Assembly: GCA_018432645.1 (NCBI GenBank)
Contig: JAHDSP010000430.1
Coordinates: 1-22,093 of the forward strand
DNA from: Bacteroidales bacterium
GTDB lineage: Bacteria; Bacteroidota; Bacteroidia; Bacteroidales; DTU049
Length of the DNA: 22,093 bases
Reading direction: 5' to 3'
Below are positions 7,972 through 16,034 of the stretch, in pieces (positions within the stretch are counted from its first letter, which is position 1; each line of letters begins with the position of its first letter). The notes under the pieces were generated by a model, which worked only from the letters and a program-made list of their open reading frames with translations, was not told where the DNA came from and made no database searches. Both the position numbers and the translations under genes were made by a program.

Positions 7972-8234
7972 TAATACAATATTAATAAATTTTTACAAAT
8001 TAAAAAAATTACAGCATATTTTATATTATGAAATTTTTTCTATCTGCTTATTTATAAATAAATTCATAGCAATTTGTAAAAATTAAATCTTTTAATGAAG
8101 TTAAAAATTTATGCTTTGATGGTGCAATGAATGAAAAAAAGAACATAATGGATAAGAATTTTTATCAAAAAATATTAAAGGAATATCCGATAATTCTAGA
8201 TAGTAATTTTTTTAATAAACCTTAGTTATATATC

Positions 8235-10694
8235 TTACCTTCTCAGTACTATACCTAATTGAGCATTTAAAGCATCAATGATTTTTTTCATTAGATTATC
8301 TATCTCTTGCTCAGTGAAAGTAGATTGTTTTTTTTCTAAATTTATGCTAATAGCATATGATATTTTACCTGTAGGTAGATTTTTGCCATCATAAACATCG
8401 AAAAGATTTATTTCTTTTACATATTTAGGAGCTGTTTTATAAATGATATCTTTGATTTGCTGAAAACTAATATCATTATCCAGAAGCAAAGATAAATCTC
8501 GCTTAACAATCGGGAATTTATTTGGTTCTTTATATTTAACTTCATTATTTGAGTATAATTCGTATAAATTTTCTAAATAGATTTCTGCATAAAACACAGG
8601 TGCATCAATATCGAAATATCTTAGTAAATCATTTTTCACTTCACCAATAGTTGATAATAATTTATTATTATTATAAATTTCAAAAGAATTTATTAACAAA
8701 CGATGTTCTGATTCATTGTAATCAAATTGTTTGTTTTTGATATGCTGATTAAAAATATTTTCTATAATAGATTTAATATCAAAAAGATCAATATCCTTTG
8801 ATTGATATTTCCAATTGTCAGCGAATAATTTACCAGTCATCCAGATAGCTAATTGTTGATTTTCAAAAAATTTTTCTTTTACATTATTAGCTTTAGCATT
8901 AATAGTTTTATAAATTTTACCTAATTCAAAAAACAATAAATTTTTTTCTTGTCTATTCAGATTATAAGCAATAGATCTAAGGCCACCAAAAAGTAAAGAA
9001 GGTCGCAGAATATTTAGCTCATTACTAATAGGATTTAGTACTTTTACATATTCATTATCAGCAAATAAATTAAATTGTTTATAATAATTTTCTGATTCTA
9101 AACTATTATTCATTATTTCAGTGAATCCTTCAGCTTTTAACTTTAGAGATAAATTATAAGTAAAATTATGATATTGCGGTTTATATGGCTTAATAGCATA
9201 ATTCAAACGTTTAGGACTTTCGATTTTATCAAAACCAGCTATACGAATCAGTTCTTCAGCTATGTCTACTGGTTGTTTAACATCTACTTTTGCCATTGGA
9301 ACTTTTACAGTAAGCATATCATCCTTTTCATCTAATAAATCAAAATTTAAATCTAAAAGAGTTTTTTTTACATTATCTTTATGAAGCTCTGTACCAAGGA
9401 ATTTATTAGTTTTATCAATATTAAAACTAATAATTTGTGGATTTATAACCTTCCCTATTGATTCTATGATATCACTAGAAATTTCTCCCCCAGATACATC
9501 TAAAATAAGTTTAGTAGCCCTGAGGAGAGCAAAGTTTAATATGCTATAATCAGCACCCCTCTCAAAGCGATATGCAGCCTCAGTATGCAAATTATGTCTG
9601 CGAGCAGACCTGCGAATATATGAAGGATTGAAAAAAGCACTTTCTATGAAAATAGCTTTAGTACTATCATCGACACCACTATCTATTCCTCCCATAATAC
9701 CTGCCATACACATAGGCTCTTCTGCATTGCAAATCATCAAATCTTCATTAGAAAGCTCTCTTTCTACACCATCAAGAAATTTAAATTTTGTACCTTCATT
9801 AGCTGTTTTCACTATTACCTGATGTCCTTTTATTTTATCATAATCAAAAATATGTAAAGGTTGCCCAATCTCCATCATCACATATTGAGAAATATCTACA
9901 ATATTATTAATGCTTTTCAGTCCCCAAGCATTTAGATAATTTTTTAACCAAATGGGACTTTCTTTGACAGAAATATTATCAATGACTAATCCACAATATT
10001 TAGGACAGGCATCAGCATTGTCAATTTTAATAGATATCTGTAATCGCTTATTCGGATGAATATCTATTGCATCGGGAAGCAAAAATTTATAATTATTTTG
10101 AGGAAATCTCTGATTAAGAGCTGCAAAGATATCTCGCGCTATACCTAGATGCGAAGTAGCATCAGCTCTATTTGGTGTTAATCCTATTTGATAAATCTTA
10201 TCTTTATAAATAAAATCTTTAAATATTCTATCAGCTTTTTCTCCAACATTGACATCATCAGATAGAACTAATATCCCAGCGTGTGAATGACCTATCCCCA
10301 GCTCATCTTCAGCACAAATCATTCCATTACTTTCTATACCACGAATTTTAGATTTTTTTAATTTAGTCCATTCATTACCGAAACGTACAAAAGAACCTGA
10401 CAGAGCAACTACAACTTTTTGCCCATTAGCCACATTAGGAGCACCACACACTATAGTTAAAGGAGAGCTTTCACCAATATTTACAAGAGTTTTATGTAAA
10501 TGATCTGTCCCCTCGATTTTTTCCACATGCAAAACCTCACCAATTATAATATTATTCATCTGTCCAGGTATGCTTTCAAACTCTGTTATTTGCTCCACCT
10601 CTAATCCTACAGAGTTTAAAATATCATATAAAACATCATCATTTATGTCCCATGGATAAATAAATTTTTTCAGTAACTCTACAGAGACTATCAT
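8235..10694 (-). CDS. pheT: Phenylalanine-tRNA ligase beta subunit
   Basis: PheT is the large subunit of the cytoplasmic (alphabeta)2 enzyme that charges tRNA-Phe. At 819 residues it is full length. In order: the N-terminal MIVSVELLKKFI segment; an EMAP/OB tRNA-binding domain (~40-150, with VCGAPNV and GMICAEDELGIG); the B3/4 domain with the editing site (~210-390, including MCMAGIMGG and YRFERGAD); the B5 domain (~410-480); a catalytic-like core; and the C-terminal FDX-ACB anticodon-binding domain (~725-818, FPIVKRDLSLLLD). PheS is not in the window, so pheS and pheT are unlinked here, as in many Bacteroidota. It is transcribed alone, divergently from secG. Confidence 0.97.
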   Translation of the reverse strand: MIVSVELLKKFIYPWDINDDVLYDILNSVGLEVEQITEFESIPGQMNNIIIGEVLHVEKIEGTDHLHKTLVNIGESSPLTIVCGAPNVANGQKVVVALSGSFVRFGNEWTKLKKSKIRGIESNGMICAEDELGIGHSHAGILVLSDDVNVGEKADRIFKDFIYKDKIYQIGLTPNRADATSHLGIARDIFAALNQRFPQNNYKFLLPDAIDIHPNKRLQISIKIDNADACPKYCGLVIDNISVKESPIWLKNYLNAWGLKSINNIVDISQYVMMEIGQPLHIFDYDKIKGHQVIVKTANEGTKFKFLDGVERELSNEDLMICNAEEPMCMAGIMGGIDSGVDDSTKAIFIESAFFNPSYIRRSARRHNLHTEAAYRFERGADYSILNFALLRATKLILDVSGGEISSDIIESIGKVINPQIISFNIDKTNKFLGTELHKDNVKKTLLDLNFDLLDEKDDMLTVKVPMAKVDVKQPVDIAEELIRIAGFDKIESPKRLNYAIKPYKPQYHNFTYNLSLKLKAEGFTEIMNNSLESENYYKQFNLFADNEYVKVLNPISNELNILRPSLLFGGLRSIAYNLNRQEKNLLFFELGKIYKTINAKANNVKEKFFENQQLAIWMTGKLFADNWKYQSKDIDLFDIKSIIENIFNQHIKNKQFDYNESEHRLLINSFEIYNNNKLLSTIGEVKNDLLRYFDIDAPVFYAEIYLENLYELYSNNEVKYKEPNKFPIVKRDLSLLLDNDISFQQIKDIIYKTAPKYVKEINLFDVYDGKNLPTGKISYAISINLEKKQSTFTEQEIDNLMKKIIDALNAQLGIVLRR

Positions 10695-10720
10695 AAGTAA
10701 ATTATTTTAATAATATAATG

Positions 10721-10728
10721 CAAAATTC
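10721..10728 (-). promoter_or_regulatory. Possible pheT promoter (GAATTTTG)
   Basis: Minus-strand GAATTTTG matches TAnnTTTG at all but the first base and lies 26 bases before the pheT ATG. It is the best candidate in the gap. Confidence 0.35.
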
Positions 10729-10805
10729 AATATTTTTTTTTACTTGAGAAATATTTTAACAAGTAAAAATTAAGAATAATTATTTTTTTATAAAAAAATA
10801 ATTAT

Positions 10806-10813
10806 TAATTTTG
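10806..10813 (+). promoter_or_regulatory. secG promoter -7 element (TAATTTTG)
   Basis: TAATTTTG matches TAnnTTTG and ends 18 bases before the ATG at 10832. It overlaps the TTG at 10811 that opens the longest possible frame, which argues against that TTG as a start. Confidence 0.6.
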
Positions 10814-10831
10814 CAAAAATATAATATTAAA

Positions 10832-11179
10832 ATGGGTGGAGCAGTTGTAACTTTTATGATAATAGCTATAATAGTAGCTATTTTATGGTGTATAGTTATT
10901 TTAATACAAAATCCTAAAGCTGGATTTGCTGCTAATTTTTCTGTAGCTAATACGATGTTTGGTGCGAGAGAATCTGCAAATCAATTAGAAAAAGCTACAT
11001 GGATAATGGCAGTGATTATTTTAGTTTTATCTATCGCATCATCATTAGTAGTTCCAAAAGGGGAGCAAGTACAAAGTAGCAAAGTGAAGCAAGCTGTAGA
11101 GCAAACACAAACACCTGTTAATATTCCTCAAAGTCCTGCACCTTTAGCACCTCAAGTGCCAGAAGAAGGTAATAATTAA
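10832..11179 (+). CDS. secG: Protein translocase subunit SecG
   Basis: SecG is the small accessory subunit of the SecYEG translocon in the inner membrane. From ATG 10832 the protein has 115 residues. The first membrane helix (TFMIIAIIVAILWCIVILIQ) is followed by the family hallmark QNPKAGFAANF, then a Gly/Phe loop (ANTMFGARESA) and a second helix (WIMAVIILVLSIASSLVV). The C-terminal tail is rich in Pro and Gln and poorly conserved. The frame could extend 7 codons to a TTG at 10811, but that codon lies inside the promoter -7 element. It is a monocistronic gene divergent from pheT and ends before a long repeat-rich gap. Confidence 0.93.
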   Translation: MGGAVVTFMIIAIIVAILWCIVILIQNPKAGFAANFSVANTMFGARESANQLEKATWIMAVIILVLSIASSLVVPKGEQVQSSKVKQAVEQTQTPVNIPQSPAPLAPQVPEEGNN

Positions 11180-11207
11180 TATTTCATTAGAAATTTATAT
11201 ATAAAGA

Positions 11208-11223
11208 CAATTTTAAAAAATTG
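11208..11223 (+). terminator. Weak AT-rich hairpin after secG
   Basis: CAATTTT (11208-11214) pairs with AAAATTG (11217-11223) and is followed by a T-rich run (ATTATTTTTTT). The stem is short and AT-rich, so termination strength is uncertain. Confidence 0.35.
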
Positions 11224-11297
11224 ATTATTTTTTTGGTTCTATAACGTTTATTGTGGGTAAATTATTAAGGGTTATAATTGCCTAATTGTTTTTATTA

Positions 11298-11548
11298 ATC
11301 CACAAATGCACACAAATAATAGTGATTGGAGACGAGGAGACTGGGAGAAGAGGCGATAGGTGATAGGTGATGGATGATGGGTGATAAGTGATGAGTTTAT
11401 TAGTTGATAAGTTTAGCAAAATATTAGATGTAATTTAATTCACAAATACACTCAAAAAGCTAAATCATCAGTGTTAATTTGTGTAAATCTGTGGATGAAA
11501 TTATATACATTGCGGGTTGTTATTTATTGTCAGCAGATGCACACAAAT
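11298..11548. repeat. Dispersed ATCCACA...CACAAAT repeat copies
   Basis: ATCCACAAATGCACACAAAT (11298-11317) and the complement of 11477-11496 agree at 17 of 20 positions, forming a spaced inverted pair. Further partial copies are CAGATGCACACAAAT at 11534-11548 and CACAAATACACTCAAA at 11441-11456. The heptamer repeat sits between the first pair. Confidence 0.6.
11328..11396 (+). repeat. Purine-rich heptamer repeat, copy 2
   Basis: After GGAGACGAGGAGACTGGGAG the plus strand has six consecutive heptamers at 11355-11396: GATAGGT, GATAGGT, GATGGAT, GATGGGT, GATAAGT, GATGAGT. The same composite, slightly varied, lies on the minus strand at 4389-4446. In both places the purine-rich strand is the sense strand of the upstream gene (secG here, SNF2 there). 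Confidence 0.75.
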
Positions 11549-11686
11549 GATCATAAATTAAAAATTAGTTTTTAGGAATTTAGAAGTTTAGGAATAATGA
11601 GCGCTGAGTGATAGATTAAAGTTTTTATAAGCTAATTATCGAAAAAACAAAACTTTACCCACTCAAAACGATATAGAACCATTTTT

Positions 11687-12610
11687 TTACATCCTTTTAA
11701 TAAAAAATGGCAATAGAATGCCTTCTAACCCATCTTGTAAATAAACCAAATTATAATCAATTCCTAATTGTAATAAATTTATTTTCAATTGATTATGATA
11801 GTCGGATATTTTATTCAAATACAAATCTTTATAATTACGGGGGTGTAGTTTGATTTTTTCACCATTTTCCATATCAGTAAATAGATAAGGACGATTTTTA
11901 AAATCAAAATCCCACTCAGATTGTTTATCTAATAAATGAAAAACAATCACCTCATTATTATTATATTTCAAATGTTGTAGAGCATTTATTACTCTTTGTG
12001 GTTCTAGATTAGCCTCAAAGAGATCACTGATAATAATTACTAAAGAACGTTTATGTATTCTATCTGCTATCTCATGGATATTTTGAGATAATAAAGTTTC
12101 TGTTTTTGGTAGTTTTTGAATTTCTAATAAATACCTATCTAACAAAGAAAGTAAATATCTATGATGAGTATATGAAGACCTAGCATGAGTATGTTCTAGA
12201 ATTTCTTTACTTACGAGTGAAAGGCCGGCGGCATCACGTTGCTGATAAAACAAAAGCAAAAAAACAGCAGCCATATACATAGACATGTTATATTTGCTAC
12301 GTAACTCTTCATCACCATTATCTAGCATAGGATAAAGCATAGAATTTGATGCATCAATAATTATTCTAGCACGTAAATTAGTTTCATCCTCAAATTGTTT
12401 AACAAATAATTTATCAGTCCTAGAATATAGTTTCCAATCAATAAATCTAGTAGATTCACCTGGATTATAAGGCCTATATTCAGAAAATTCTACAGAGAAA
12501 CCATGAAAAGGGCTGCGATGTATCCCAGTGATATAACCAGCCACGAGCTGCCTAGCACGTAATTCTAATCTACTATATCGCTGTACTTTTGTATCACCGA
12601 AATTTATCAC
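11687..12610 (-). CDS. DUF58 (vWA-like) protein
   Basis: DUF58 proteins have a von Willebrand A-like fold and are usually encoded beside MoxR AAA+ ATPases, with poorly defined roles in envelope stress or complex assembly. The 307-residue protein shows the family N-terminus RLELRARQLVAGYITGIHRS (14-33), the FxxYRPYNPGE and IDWKLYSRTDKLFVKQFEDE blocks (44-76), a MIDAS-like DASNSM at 86-91 and IIIISDLFE in the second half. The frame starts with GTG at 12610; no upstream ATG is in frame, and the N-terminus aligns well with the usual family start. It lies 65 bases after thioredoxin on the same strand. No MoxR gene is nearby. Confidence 0.88.
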   Translation of the reverse strand: MINFGDTKVQRYSRLELRARQLVAGYITGIHRSPFHGFSVEFSEYRPYNPGESTRFIDWKLYSRTDKLFVKQFEDETNLRARIIIDASNSMLYPMLDNGDEELRSKYNMSMYMAAVFLLLFYQQRDAAGLSLVSKEILEHTHARSSYTHHRYLLSLLDRYLLEIQKLPKTETLLSQNIHEIADRIHKRSLVIIISDLFEANLEPQRVINALQHLKYNNNEVIVFHLLDKQSEWDFDFKNRPYLFTDMENGEKIKLHPRNYKDLYLNKISDYHNQLKINLLQLGIDYNLVYLQDGLEGILLPFFIKRM

Positions 12611-12675
12611 AATAATAAAAGATATATTTAAATGTTAAAATATTTACAAAAATCAATAAGGAGGGAAGAAAAATA

Positions 12676-12993
12676 TTAAAGTATAGATTTCAGTTTTTCT
12701 TCTAATACTTTTCTAGGTACAGAACCAACTTGTTTATCTATTAGCTGTCCATTTTTAAAGAAAAGTAAAGTGGGAATATTTCTAATTCCATATTTCATAG
12801 CCAGAGAACCTTGTTCATCTACATTTACTTTGCCAATTAATATTTTATCACCATAATCATTATTCAACTCGTCTAAAACTTGGCCAATCATTTTACAGGG
12901 GCCACACCATTCTGCCCAGAAATCTACTACTACGGGTACATGACTATTATTGATAATTTCATCAAAATTGGAATCAGATAAATTTTCTTTCAT
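12676..12993 (-). CDS. trxA: Thioredoxin
   Basis: This is a cytoplasmic dithiol-disulfide oxidoreductase of 105 residues, the normal length for TrxA. The active site WAEWCGPCK places the redox cysteines at 30 and 33, with the cis-Pro loop NIPT (Pro74) and the FFKNGQLIDKQVG strand after it. No signal peptide is present, so it is not a periplasmic TlpA/DsbE-type protein. The ATG at 12993 lies 12 bases after a TAATTTTG promoter. The DUF58 gene follows 65 bases downstream and may be co-transcribed. Confidence 0.96.
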   Translation of the reverse strand: MKENLSDSNFDEIINNSHVPVVVDFWAEWCGPCKMIGQVLDELNNDYGDKILIGKVNVDEQGSLAMKYGIRNIPTLLFFKNGQLIDKQVGSVPRKVLEEKLKSIL

Positions 12994-13005
12994 AATTTTT
13001 TATTA

Positions 13006-13013
13006 CAAAATTA
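13006..13013 (-). promoter_or_regulatory. trxA promoter -7 element (TAATTTTG)
   Basis: On the minus strand TAATTTTG ends 12 bases before the thioredoxin ATG and matches TAnnTTTG exactly. Confidence 0.6.
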
Positions 13014-13120
13014 TAGTTTTTATTTTAAATTTAACAATATTTTGATAAAAATCATAAAAAAGGGGAAATAGAAAATATAATTTTTTTTAATATATCAAGT
13101 TTTTTAATATTAAAAATTAT

Positions 13121-13128
13121 TATATTTG
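13121..13128 (+). promoter_or_regulatory. Promoter of transposase-like gene (TATATTTG)
   Basis: TATATTTG matches TAnnTTTG, 16 bases before the ATG. The leader from this element to ACATATGAAA closely resembles that of the third copy at 21773-21801. Confidence 0.6.
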
Positions 13129-13144
13129 CAAAAATTTTGTACAT

Positions 13145-14152
13145 ATGAAAAAACTATTTGAAAATCCCACAAAAGTCTTTGCTCTTACCAAAGAGGAAAC
13201 ACGCAGATTATACGATAATCTCTATAATGAGATGATCGAAGAAGGCAAAGATGTTGTAGATTATCAAAAGCTCAAAGCAATGTCTACTGGTGTACTTTGT
13301 CCAGATTGCAATAGCAGTCATGTAATTAAAAATGGGTTGCAAAGTGGAGTACAAAACTACCGATGCAAAAACTGTGGTAGGCAATTCAGAGTTACCACTG
13401 GTACCTTTATGTACGGTGTTCATGAGAAAGGCAAAATGCTCGAATATATCAAATGTATGAGTGCTGGTATGAGTTTGAGAGAGTGTGCTAGGATTGTACA
13501 CATTAGTCTCACAACTAGTTTCTTTTGGAGACATAGAATCTTGTGTGCCATGCAATCATTTGAAGATAATGTAAATTTCTTTGGAATAGTGGAATTAGAG
13601 GAATTACTGATGAATTATTCAGAGAAAGGCAAAAAGAAACGTGAAAAGAAAGGTATAAAAAATCTAACGAAAAAGAAGCCAACTAAAGTAGCAGTATTAG
13701 CTGCCACAGATAGGAGTGGAAATATACTTTTCAAAAAATTAGAAGATAAAAGAGTGCAAGCCGATCACATATCTGATTTTCTAAAATCTCGTATATCCAA
13801 AGATTCTATTGTGTGTGGTAGCAATAAAAAAGCCTTCAAGACAGTAAATGCAGAGCATATTAAACACAAAGAGATAACAAACAAAAATAAGATGAAAGGT
13901 GGTATATACAGTGTATTGACTGTTCATGAGAAGATAACAGATTTTGTAGGATGGATTTATTTCAAGTTTCGAGGAGTGGCGACAAAGTATTTGACAAACT
14001 ACATAATGTGGTTTGTTATTAAGGGGAAGTATCTAGCAGATAGGATTATAGAAGATACGGGGAGGATGCTGAATTTGGCGGCGTCGGATAGGGGTGCGTG
14101 GGAGCGGTACAAAAATCTCATGTCATTAACATATGTAATCTATAACATTTAA
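13145..14152 (+). CDS. IS1595-like transposase, complete, catalytic residues altered
   Basis: The 335-residue protein has an N-terminal zinc ribbon (Cys52, Cys55, Cys74, Cys77), a helix-turn-helix (about 107-132, GMSLRECARIVHIS), then a DDE-like RNase H region. The C-terminal block FRGVATKYL...GRMLNLAASDR is shared with the copy at 1-387. IS1595-family transposases normally have VExDET, TDGN and HS/N-rich catalytic motifs. Here the first reads VELEEL (Glu152 where Asp is expected), the second CGSNKKAF (no Asp), and the third TVHEKITDF. A Lys-rich insert follows the first motif (161-180). Activity is doubtful; a domesticated DNA-binding role is possible. The 3' end uses more G+C-rich codons than its neighbours. 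Confidence 0.85.
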   Translation: MKKLFENPTKVFALTKEETRRLYDNLYNEMIEEGKDVVDYQKLKAMSTGVLCPDCNSSHVIKNGLQSGVQNYRCKNCGRQFRVTTGTFMYGVHEKGKMLEYIKCMSAGMSLRECARIVHISLTTSFFWRHRILCAMQSFEDNVNFFGIVELEELLMNYSEKGKKKREKKGIKNLTKKKPTKVAVLAATDRSGNILFKKLEDKRVQADHISDFLKSRISKDSIVCGSNKKAFKTVNAEHIKHKEITNKNKMKGGIYSVLTVHEKITDFVGWIYFKFRGVATKYLTNYIMWFVIKGKYLADRIIEDTGRMLNLAASDRGAWERYKNLMSLTYVIYNI

Positions 14153-14314
14153 ATACTTATATTCTTTCAAAATTATTCCCTCTTTTACAAAAAACTCTAA
14201 AAAAAAAAAGATTGCAATTATGCTAAATAATAATCCTTACTCATGATAGTCACTTGTATAGATAAAAATATACTAAAATTATCTTGAGAGTATCAAAGAA
14301 ATAACAATAATCTA

Positions 14315-15748
14315 TTATAAATGTAAGTCTCTTTCTCCTTGTTTTACTCGTTCTATTCTTGAAATTAAATTTTGCGTATTATAGCCATCCATCTCAAGTG
14401 TTTTCAGTTCTTCATAGATTTTTGCCCAGCCTTTTTTTTGTAATTCTGGAGAAGCATAATCACATAAATATTCTGCATATGTCAGTATTGCATTTGGTGT
14501 ACAAAATTTCTTTATGAAACCTGGAACAGAAAACTCCATAAAATGTTCACCTGTTCTGCCTTTTCTATAGCAAGATGTACAAAATGATGGTATATATCCC
14601 ATATCTGTCAATTCATCAATAATTTCTTCTAATGATCTAGAATCTTCAATTTCAAATTGTTCTGCATTTAAATCTTGTTTCTCATTCAATGATTTTTTAG
14701 CGTATGCTCCAATCTCTAACTTTGTACCCCCATCTATTTGACTAATACCATATTTTATAACTTCATCACGTACTTTAGGATTTTCTCTAGCAGTTAATAT
14801 CATACCAGTATATGGTACTGCTAATCTAAGTATGGCTACTAAACGTGTAAAATCACTATCATTTACAAAATATTTATCTGTGATTGCTAACCCAGAAGCA
14901 TTTTTAATTCTAGGGAATGATAATGTATGTGGTCCCACATTATAAACAGCTTCTAGATGGTTAGTATGTCTCACTAATCCCATTACTTCAAATTTCCAAT
15001 CATATAAACCAATCAATGCACCTAATCCTACATCATCAATGCTAGCTTCCTGAGCTCTATCTAGAGATGTTAATCTCCATGCATAATCCATTTTTTTACC
15101 ACCTTTGTGGTACCAGCTATATGCCTCTGGGTTATATGTTTCTTGAAATATCTGATATGTTCCAATGCCAGCTTGTTTAACAGTCCTGAAGCCTTCGATA
15201 TCTAGTGGTGCTGCATTGATGTTTACTCTGCGAATTTCTCCATTATCTTTTTTAATACCATAGACCAATCTAACTGTATGTGCAATATATTCAGGAGAGT
15301 ACAGTGGGTGCTCACCATATACAAGAATTAATCTTTTTTGTCCATTATCTTCAAGAGCTTCTACTTGATCGATGATTTCTTGGTCAGAGAGAGTATGTCG
15401 TATTGATTCTTTATTAGATGTTCTAAATCCGCAATATAGGCAATTATTTATACATTTATTACCAATATATAGTGGGGCGAAAAGTACGATTCTATTACCG
15501 TAGATACGTTTTTTTAATTCTCTAGCACCTTCTTTAATTTCTTCTATTAATTCTGGATCTTCAGCATTTAATAAAATTGCTGTCTCTTTGAGGTTTAGTC
15601 TTTGCTTGTCAAGAGATTTTTGTATAATATCTCTCACTGCAAGTTTATCTGCCTTTGCTGTTTTTAAATATTCCCAAATCTCATCTGGATCTATAAATAC
15701 TTCCATTGGATTGTCGGGCAATGAATATTTCTCTGGATTAAATTTCAT
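14315..15748 (-). CDS. hydG: [FeFe] hydrogenase maturase HydG (tyrosine lyase)
   Basis: HydG is a radical SAM enzyme that cleaves tyrosine to p-cresol and dehydroglycine, yielding CO and CN bound to iron for the hydrogenase H-cluster. The 477-residue length is normal. The radical SAM cysteines are CINNCLYC (Cys99, Cys103, Cys106). The diagnostic C-terminal CX2CX22C that binds the auxiliary cluster is present (Cys390, Cys393, Cys416); it separates HydG from ThiH. The ATG overlaps the stop of the TM1266-type gene by 4 bases (ATGA) and has a strong AGGAGG. HydE, HydF and the hydrogenase itself are not in the window, so the maturation genes are dispersed or lie farther away. Confidence 0.96.
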   Translation of the reverse strand: MKFNPEKYSLPDNPMEVFIDPDEIWEYLKTAKADKLAVRDIIQKSLDKQRLNLKETAILLNAEDPELIEEIKEGARELKKRIYGNRIVLFAPLYIGNKCINNCLYCGFRTSNKESIRHTLSDQEIIDQVEALEDNGQKRLILVYGEHPLYSPEYIAHTVRLVYGIKKDNGEIRRVNINAAPLDIEGFRTVKQAGIGTYQIFQETYNPEAYSWYHKGGKKMDYAWRLTSLDRAQEASIDDVGLGALIGLYDWKFEVMGLVRHTNHLEAVYNVGPHTLSFPRIKNASGLAITDKYFVNDSDFTRLVAILRLAVPYTGMILTARENPKVRDEVIKYGISQIDGGTKLEIGAYAKKSLNEKQDLNAEQFEIEDSRSLEEIIDELTDMGYIPSFCTSCYRKGRTGEHFMEFSVPGFIKKFCTPNAILTYAEYLCDYASPELQKKGWAKIYEELKTLEMDGYNTQNLISRIERVKQGERDLHL

Positions 15749-16005
15749 ATTTCCTCCTTTTTAATGTTTAATGAAATAATTTTGGCTTGTAAACCACTAA
15801 TCCGTCCGAGTTTGCCCGTAAGTGCGTTTAATGTATCATTATCTCCTTGCACCACTAAGGTTATAACATTATAACCCTCCTCCTGCATATTGATACCTTG
15901 ACGTGATTTAATAATCGAAGCATACTGTGACAAAACCTCCTGAAGTTTTAACACTGCAAAACGATCTTGAACTACTATAAGTATGGCTCCCAATTTCTTC
16001 TCCAT
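15745..16005 (-). CDS. TM1266-type putative regulator of iron-only hydrogenase system
   Basis: This 86-residue protein has the small ACT/NikR-C-like ferredoxin fold: a first strand LGAILIVVQD, helix RFAVLKLQEVLSQYA, strand IIKSRQGI, a hairpin YNVITLVVQGD, helix DTLNALTGKLGRI and final strand QAKIISLNI. The pattern fits the TM1266 family, usually annotated as a putative regulator of the iron-only hydrogenase system because it travels with hydEFG. The link to regulation is inferred from context, since there is no DNA-binding domain. It precedes hydG with a 4-base overlap and is the first gene of the pair, 29 bases from a TAATTTTG promoter. Confidence 0.88.
   Translation of the reverse strand: MEKKLGAILIVVQDRFAVLKLQEVLSQYASIIKSRQGINMQEEGYNVITLVVQGDNDTLNALTGKLGRISGLQAKIISLNIKKEEI
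15753..15758 (-). promoter_or_regulatory. Shine-Dalgarno AGGAGG of hydG
   Basis: On the minus strand AAAGGAGGAAATATG places AGGAGG 4 bases before the hydG ATG. It lies within the last codons (Lys-Glu-Glu-Ile) of the upstream gene. Such a strong site is exceptional here, since nearly all other starts have none, and supports translational coupling. Confidence 0.75.
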
Positions 16006-16034
16006 CAGAGCATTTTCTTTTGGATTAGTTAATG

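Larger units (their letters stand above)
11180..11686. other. 507-base gene-free interval with dispersed repeats
   Basis: This gap separates the convergent secG and DUF58 genes. It contains a weak terminator hairpin just after secG, a purine-rich heptamer repeat (11328-11396), and several partial copies in both orientations of a CACAAAT/CACACAAAT-type repeat. No RNA gene or coding frame was convincing. Confidence 0.75.
13058..14186 (+). mobile_element. IS1595-like element, complete copy (ends tentative)
   Basis: The unit contains one transposase-like gene with its own promoter. Proposed ends are AAAAGGGGAAATA (13058-13070) and the complement of 14174-14186 (AAAAGAGGGAATA), which agree at 11 of 13 positions. 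No flanking 8-bp target duplication was found, so the ends are provisional or the copy is old. It sits between trxA and hydG. Confidence 0.4.

Noticed and set aside
7967..8234. Possible tRNA or riboswitch between the SNF2 gene and pheT.
   Set aside because: No cloverleaf, T-box stem or terminator-antiterminator pair was visible. The sequence is uniformly AT-rich.
11355..11396. Heptamer repeats considered as a CRISPR array.
   Set aside because: The unit is 7 bases, contiguous and without spacers, and no cas genes are present.
12658..12665. Shine-Dalgarno-like AAGGAGGG on the plus strand between thioredoxin and the DUF58 gene.
   Set aside because: No plus-strand coding frame follows it, and the flanking genes are on the minus strand.
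13208..13555. 115-codon minus-strand frame opposite the transposase-like gene.
   Set aside because: It lies entirely within the opposite strand of a clear gene with conserved zinc-ribbon motifs, with no independent features.
13058..14186. Search for 8-bp target-site duplications around the middle IS1595-like unit.
   Set aside because: The flanks (ending ATAAAAAA on the left, beginning TTTTACAA or ACAAAAAA on the right) do not match convincingly, and poly-A tracts make chance matches likely.
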